A stretch of 64,000 bases of DNA. Origin: Sphingomonadales bacterium UBA2683 (GTDB taxonomy: Bacteria; Pseudomonadota; Alphaproteobacteria; Sphingomonadales; Sphingomonadaceae). Every line of letters starts with the position of its first letter. The stretch's first letter is position 1. Below are positions 60,751 through 64,000 of the stretch, piece by piece. The position numbers and the translations under genes are program-made. The DNA lies in assembly GCA_002354635.1 (NCBI GenBank), contig DELZ01000005.1, positions 1 through 64,000 of the forward strand, written 5' to 3'. Below the pieces are notes generated by a model. That model did no database searches and was not told where the DNA came from. It was given only the letters and a program-made list of their open reading frames with translations.

Positions 60751-61782
60751 TTAAGCGGAAGCCGCCGTCTTCGCCTTGCGTCGGCGGGCAAACAGGGCCG
60801 CTGCCGCCGCACCAAAGAGCAATACAACTGGCGGAGCGGGAACGTCGGTGCCGCCTGTCGACCCGCCAGTGCTGCCACCCGAAGACGAGCTGGAGCTGCT
60901 GCTCGAAGAACTGGAGCTGGACGAGCTGCCCGAGGAACCTGACGATGTGCTGTTACCGCCAAAGCTCGACGATCCGCCGGTAGCTCCCGACGAGGTACTG
61001 GTGGAGCTGCCGCCCGAACTCGAAGAGGAGGAACTGGAGCTGCTGCTCGACGAACTGCTGGACGACCCCGAGCTGCCCGAAGAACCCGAACTGCCGGATG
61101 ATCCTGAACCGCCGGACGAACCAGAAGAACCCGAAGAACCATATCCGCCGGAAGATCCGTGCCCACCTGACGATCCGCCAGGCTTGCCACCGGACGAGCC
61201 ATGGCCACCGCTCGATCCGGAAGAACTGGAAGAGCTGCTCGACGAACTGCTGGATGAACTGGACGAAGAAGAACTACTTCCTCCCGTAGAGGTGCTCGTG
61301 GAGCCACCGCTGGTGGAACTTCCGCCCGACGAGGTGCTGGTCGATCCACCGCTGCTCGTCGATGATATTACGACGCTACCGCCGCCAGAGCTACCGCCGC
61401 CGAAAAAGCCGCCGAAAAAGCCGCCACCGCCGCCATATCCGCCACTGCCGCCAATCACGACCGGAATGGAACCGCCTCCGCCGTCAATGGGTGGAGCAGG
61501 CGGAATATACGGAGGCAATGGAACAGGCGCAGGAGTCTGGGCAATCGTTACGACAGCCGGCTGACAGGCGGTGACCGTTTTGGTCACGGTCCGCCGCGTA
61601 CGCTTGATCTTGCGCGCCGGCTCGCCACGCTTGACGACACGGGACCGCAACGGCTGCTTTTTGGACATTTTCTTCACATAAGGAGCGGCTGGTGCCTCAG
61701 ACACATGTACTGCGCCACCGCCAATCAGAGCCCCGCCACATGTGCAGGCACATAATTTTGCCAAAGCCATCCGTACCGACAT
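60751..61782 (-). CDS. Ser-rich secreted protein with PEP-CTERM-like sorting tail
   Basis: The 343-aa protein has an N-terminal hydrophobic segment with Cys (LCACTCGGALIGGGA), a basic Lys/Arg stretch (about 38-68), a Pro-rich part, a Gly-rich loop and a Ser-dominated low-complexity region of about 190 residues (130-315). It ends in VPAPPVVLLFGAAAAALF plus ARRRK, the layout of a PEP-CTERM exosortase signal (here VPAPP rather than VPEP). Such proteins are exported and processed at the membrane. The repeats are imperfect Ser runs broken by Gly, Thr and Lys. A partner exosortase is not in the window. Confidence 0.75.
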   Translation of the reverse strand: MSVRMALAKLCACTCGGALIGGGAVHVSEAPAAPYVKKMSKKQPLRSRVVKRGEPARKIKRTRRTVTKTVTACQPAVVTIAQTPAPVPLPPYIPPAPPIDGGGGSIPVVIGGSGGYGGGGGFFGGFFGGGSSGGGSVVISSTSSGGSTSTSSGGSSTSGGSTSTSTGGSSSSSSSSSSSSSSSSSSSSGSSGGHGSSGGKPGGSSGGHGSSGGYGSSGSSGSSGGSGSSGSSGSSGSSGSSSSSSSSSSSSSSSSSGGSSTSTSSGATGGSSSFGGNSTSSGSSGSSSSSSSSSSSSSSSSGGSTGGSTGGTDVPAPPVVLLFGAAAAALFARRRKAKTAASA

Positions 61783-62232
61783 AATATCATCTCTCTTCCG
61801 CTGTAGACCCGATCAGAATATCGGCTTTACGTTGCCGACAGTCCTGTCTGCGGTCTCGACATGCATCAGAAAGACAGAAGAAATAGTAAATCACAATTAC
61901 ATTAACCCTATTTTCCCGCGCAAAATTGAGAAACATGTTAACGGCTCGTATCCATCCACGGTTAATGTCCCGAATTGGAACCCTTTGAGTTGGATTCCTT
62001 GAAAAATCCCGAAAATGCCGATTGAGTAAGGGGCCCTCGAGGCGCTAATTCCCTATCAATCCTGCAACAAATTGCATCGCATTCGCTGATTCCTGTCCGA
62101 AATATTGCGATTTCCGGATTATTGAATGAACAACCATTTTGCTTCTTGTTTCCGATGAGTCCGCTGGGTATAGGCCCGCCGTATATGTGGTCCAGCCCTC
62201 CGGATTCGGGTAGGGCATGATGTTTGGAGAGT
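61783..62232. other. Long intergenic region before dksA
   Basis: These 450 bases contain no convincing gene. They separate the divergent Ser-rich protein gene and dksA, so both promoters must lie here; the stretch is noticeably AT-richer than the genes. A GGGCCC-containing stretch lies near 62030. I could not identify a riboswitch, small RNA or operator by eye. Confidence 0.5.
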
Positions 62233-62700
62233 ATGTTGGCATCCTCGGTAAAAAAAGCATCCGCAAAGAATAGCTCGAACGGCTCAGACCAGGTTCTTTC
62301 AGACGACTATGAACCCGGCGAAGACGAAGAGTTCATGAACGAGCATCAGCTCGCCTATTTCAAGCGCGCCCTGAAAAAATGGAAGCAGGAAATCATCGAC
62401 GAATCCAAGGAAACTCTAGCACATTTGCAGGATGGACCGATACAGGAAGCCGATCTCAATGACCGGGCGTCGAGCGAAACGGACTGGGGCCTGGAACTTC
62501 GAACCCGTGATCGTCAACGCAAGCTGACATCCAAAATCGATTCGGCGCTGCGACGGATCGAAGATGGCGAATATGGCTATTGCCAGGTTACCGGCGAACC
62601 GATTTCACTCGACCGGCTGAAAGCCAGACCCATTGCAACGATGACCGTAGAAGCGCAGGAAGCGCATGAACGGAACGAGAAAATCTCCCGCGATCAGTGA
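62233..62700 (+). CDS. dksA: RNA polymerase-binding transcription factor DksA
   Basis: DksA (155 aa) enters the secondary channel of RNA polymerase with ppGpp to control rRNA and amino-acid promoters. The N-terminal coiled coil has the acidic tip region (LQDGPIQEADLNDRASSETD), and the C-terminal part has GEYGYCQVTGEPI and ARPIATMTVEAQE. Only one of the four zinc Cys remains, as in single-Cys DksA. I chose ATG (MLASSVKK) with GGAGAG upstream; a TTG three codons earlier is possible. Confidence 0.93.
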   Translation: MLASSVKKASAKNSSNGSDQVLSDDYEPGEDEEFMNEHQLAYFKRALKKWKQEIIDESKETLAHLQDGPIQEADLNDRASSETDWGLELRTRDRQRKLTSKIDSALRRIEDGEYGYCQVTGEPISLDRLKARPIATMTVEAQEAHERNEKISRDQ

Positions 62701-62890
62701 TATAATCGACTGCTGCAACGATAAAGTTAGAATTTGGCCCTGGCGATCGTCGACAACAGTCAGCGAAGTCGAAAAGATGCGCCATATTTCAGCGAGAAAA
62801 ATTGTCTGATATTAACCAAATTTGCACCTATTTGGCTTTAGTATTTTCCTTGTGACCGATGCCTTCACAATTATCGACTACGGGAAGCCC

Positions 62891-63301
62891 ATGAAAGAAA
62901 CATTTGACGATAATCTGAAAATGAACAGCCAGGCGGTTGGACACCCGAAACGGGAGCTCGACCGCGATAGCCTGTTTCTGAAAGCAGAACTACACATCGT
63001 GGGCGGTGATGACTGTGGTGAAGTGCGTGTCCGCAACCTGTCGGCTGGCGGCCTTATGGCCGAAGCACCGGTGCTGACCAAGCGGGGCGACAAGGTCGAA
63101 CTGGAATTGCGCAATATCGGCCGCATCACCGGTCATGTTGCCTGGGTCGCGAAAGGCAGATTTGGTGTCGCTTTTGATCATCCGATTGATCCGAAACTGG
63201 CGAGAAAGCCAGTCGGACAAAACAAATCCGAACTGCCCCGCTATCTACGTCAACCGTCGCAGAAGCCCCTTGCTTTGCGCCGCGGTCCGCCGACGCGCTG
63301 A
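62891..63301 (+). CDS. PilZ-domain protein (copy 2)
   Basis: The 136-aa protein has a PilZ domain with the Arg motif (RELDRDSLFL) and NxSxxG (NLSAGGLMAE), followed by GDKVELEL and a Phe-Gly-Val strand (KGRFGVAFDHPI). A basic tail of about 35 residues (KPLALRRGPPTR) extends beyond the domain. It probably binds c-di-GMP. The ATG at MKETFDDN follows CGGGAAG. It stands alone, 190 bases behind dksA. Confidence 0.82.
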   Translation: MKETFDDNLKMNSQAVGHPKRELDRDSLFLKAELHIVGGDDCGEVRVRNLSAGGLMAEAPVLTKRGDKVELELRNIGRITGHVAWVAKGRFGVAFDHPIDPKLARKPVGQNKSELPRYLRQPSQKPLALRRGPPTR

Positions 63302-63389
63302 TCATCCGGTCAAACTGAAACAATAAGCTTGATCCGAATAACTTCCCTGCATAGGACGTATTAATCAGTCGATTAAACGGGAGCAGGAC

Positions 63390-64000
63390 ATGGCAGGACC
63401 ATTAGCCGGGATCAATATCATCGAGTTTGCCGGGATTGGTCCCGGGCCCTTTTGCGGCATGATGCTCGCGGATCAGGGTGCCACCGTAACCGTTCTGCAC
63501 CGACCTGGCAAAGCGCCGGATCCCCGGCTCTCCCTATCCCGCTCCCGCAAACTGGTCGCGATCGATCTGAAATCGGACGAGGGGGTCGAAACCGCTCGCA
63601 ATCTGGTAAAAAATGCCGACGGTCTTATCGAAGGCTTTCGTCCCGGCGTTATGGAGCGTCTCGGACTTGGGCCCGATATATTGCTCTCGGACAATCCTAA
63701 ATTGGTCTACGGTCGAATGACGGGTTGGGGTCAATATGGCCCGCTCGCCGCTGCCGCGGGACATGATATCAACTATATTTCCATTTCCGGAGCCTTGCAC
63801 ACATTCGGGCGAGCGGGCGAAAAGCCGACTCCGCCGATCAATATGGTGGGCGATTTCGGTGGCGGTGGCATGATGCTCGCACTCGGCATGGTTTCCGCGC
63901 TCCTCCATGCCAAGACCGGTGGCACCGGTCAGGTGGTCGACTGTGCGATGACCGATGGCTCTGCCGCATTGATGGCGATGATTTACGATTTTCACAATAT
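63390..64000 (+). CDS. CaiB/BaiF-family alpha-methylacyl-CoA racemase, N-terminal part
   Basis: The window ends inside this gene after 203 codons. The start MAGPLAGINIIEFAGIGPGP, then MMLADQGATVTVL, IEGFRPGVMERLGLGP and YGRMTGWGQYGPLA are the family pattern. The catalytic pair of Mcr-type racemases is present: His in AAGHDINYI and Asp in NMVGDFGGGG. It interconverts (R)- and (S)-2-methylacyl-CoA, needed for beta-oxidation of branched or isoprenoid acids and bile acids. CGGGAGCAGG precedes the ATG. The missing C-terminus prevents checking the second domain. Confidence 0.9.
   Translation, partial: MAGPLAGINIIEFAGIGPGPFCGMMLADQGATVTVLHRPGKAPDPRLSLSRSRKLVAIDLKSDEGVETARNLVKNADGLIEGFRPGVMERLGLGPDILLSDNPKLVYGRMTGWGQYGPLAAAAGHDINYISISGALHTFGRAGEKPTPPINMVGDFGGGGMMLALGMVSALLHAKTGGTGQVVDCAMTDGSAALMAMIYDFHN

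Noticed and set aside
60776..61564. An acidic Glu/Pro-rich frame opposite the Ser-rich gene
   Set aside because: It mirrors the Ser codons of the real gene; the opposite strand has a signal, a sorting tail and a terminator.

Overview
The window reads as chromosome of an alphaproteobacterium of the order Sphingomonadales (Sphingopyxis/Sphingorhabdus/Parasphingorhabdus type). This is inferred from the aa3 oxidase operon order, the ArgC, RimO, SurE and DksA types, TonB receptor and PilZ content, and several families of dispersed intergenic palindromes typical of such genomes. Most genes are GC-rich, densely packed and joined by 1-4 base stop/start overlaps. I saw no rRNA gene, tRNA gene, CRISPR array, intact insertion sequence or replication origin.

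Layout. 1-3.1 kb: type II secretion genes gspC-gspD-gspE (gspE cut by the window edge), minus strand. 3.2-5.4 kb: a HAD hydrolase, a VIT1-like transporter and an SMP-30 lactonase, minus strand. 5.5-10.1 kb: an aldehyde dehydrogenase, a ThDP enzyme and a membrane-anchored FAH-family protein, plus strand. 10-13.1 kb: an EVE-domain protein, two fasciclin lipoproteins, and an SDR/folB pair. 13.2-21.8 kb: a long minus-strand operon for cytochrome c oxidase and its assembly (ctaC, ctaD, ctaB, a 53-aa membrane protein, ctaG, ctaE, a DUF983 protein, SURF1), continuing into thrC and an rRNA-type methyltransferase. 22-24.8 kb: pyrE-pdxJ-acpS-lepB. 25-29 kb: argC, an NlpC/P60 protein, a secreted unknown and an OmpA-family protein.

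29.2-42.6 kb is the most distinctive region: a divergent accessory locus, visibly less GC-rich than its surroundings. The minus arm encodes a TonB-dependent receptor, a secreted SxxK serine hydrolase and a regulator made of two fused HxlR units. The plus arm is a tight seven-gene run: nitronate monooxygenase-like flavoprotein, carotenoid/stilbene cleavage oxygenase, acyl-CoA ligase, SCP2-type thiolase, a second thiolase with an altered active site, a PaaN-like aldehyde dehydrogenase and a lipocalin-like protein. I read it as an uptake, oxidative cleavage and CoA-dependent degradation pathway for an unidentified hydrophobic alkene-containing compound. Short related sequences sit just outside both ends.

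42.9-49.5 kb: leucyl aminopeptidase, two paralogous Baeyer-Villiger-type monooxygenases around a PilZ gene, a small membrane protein with a truncated second copy, a GNAT acetyltransferase and tandem palindromic repeats. 49.5-51.4 kb: a conspicuously AT-rich two-gene unit (an FRG-domain protein and an unknown partner) that looks acquired and may be a defence module. 51.6-52.7 kb: a small-terminase-like protein whose N-terminal part is built from dispersed repeats read in frame. 53-60.7 kb: rimO, small membrane proteins, a lipase-like hydrolase, a potassium channel, and serS-surE-nlpD-like. 60.7-64 kb: a Ser-rich protein with a PEP-CTERM-like tail, DksA, a second PilZ protein, and the start of a CaiB/BaiF acyl-CoA racemase cut by the window end.
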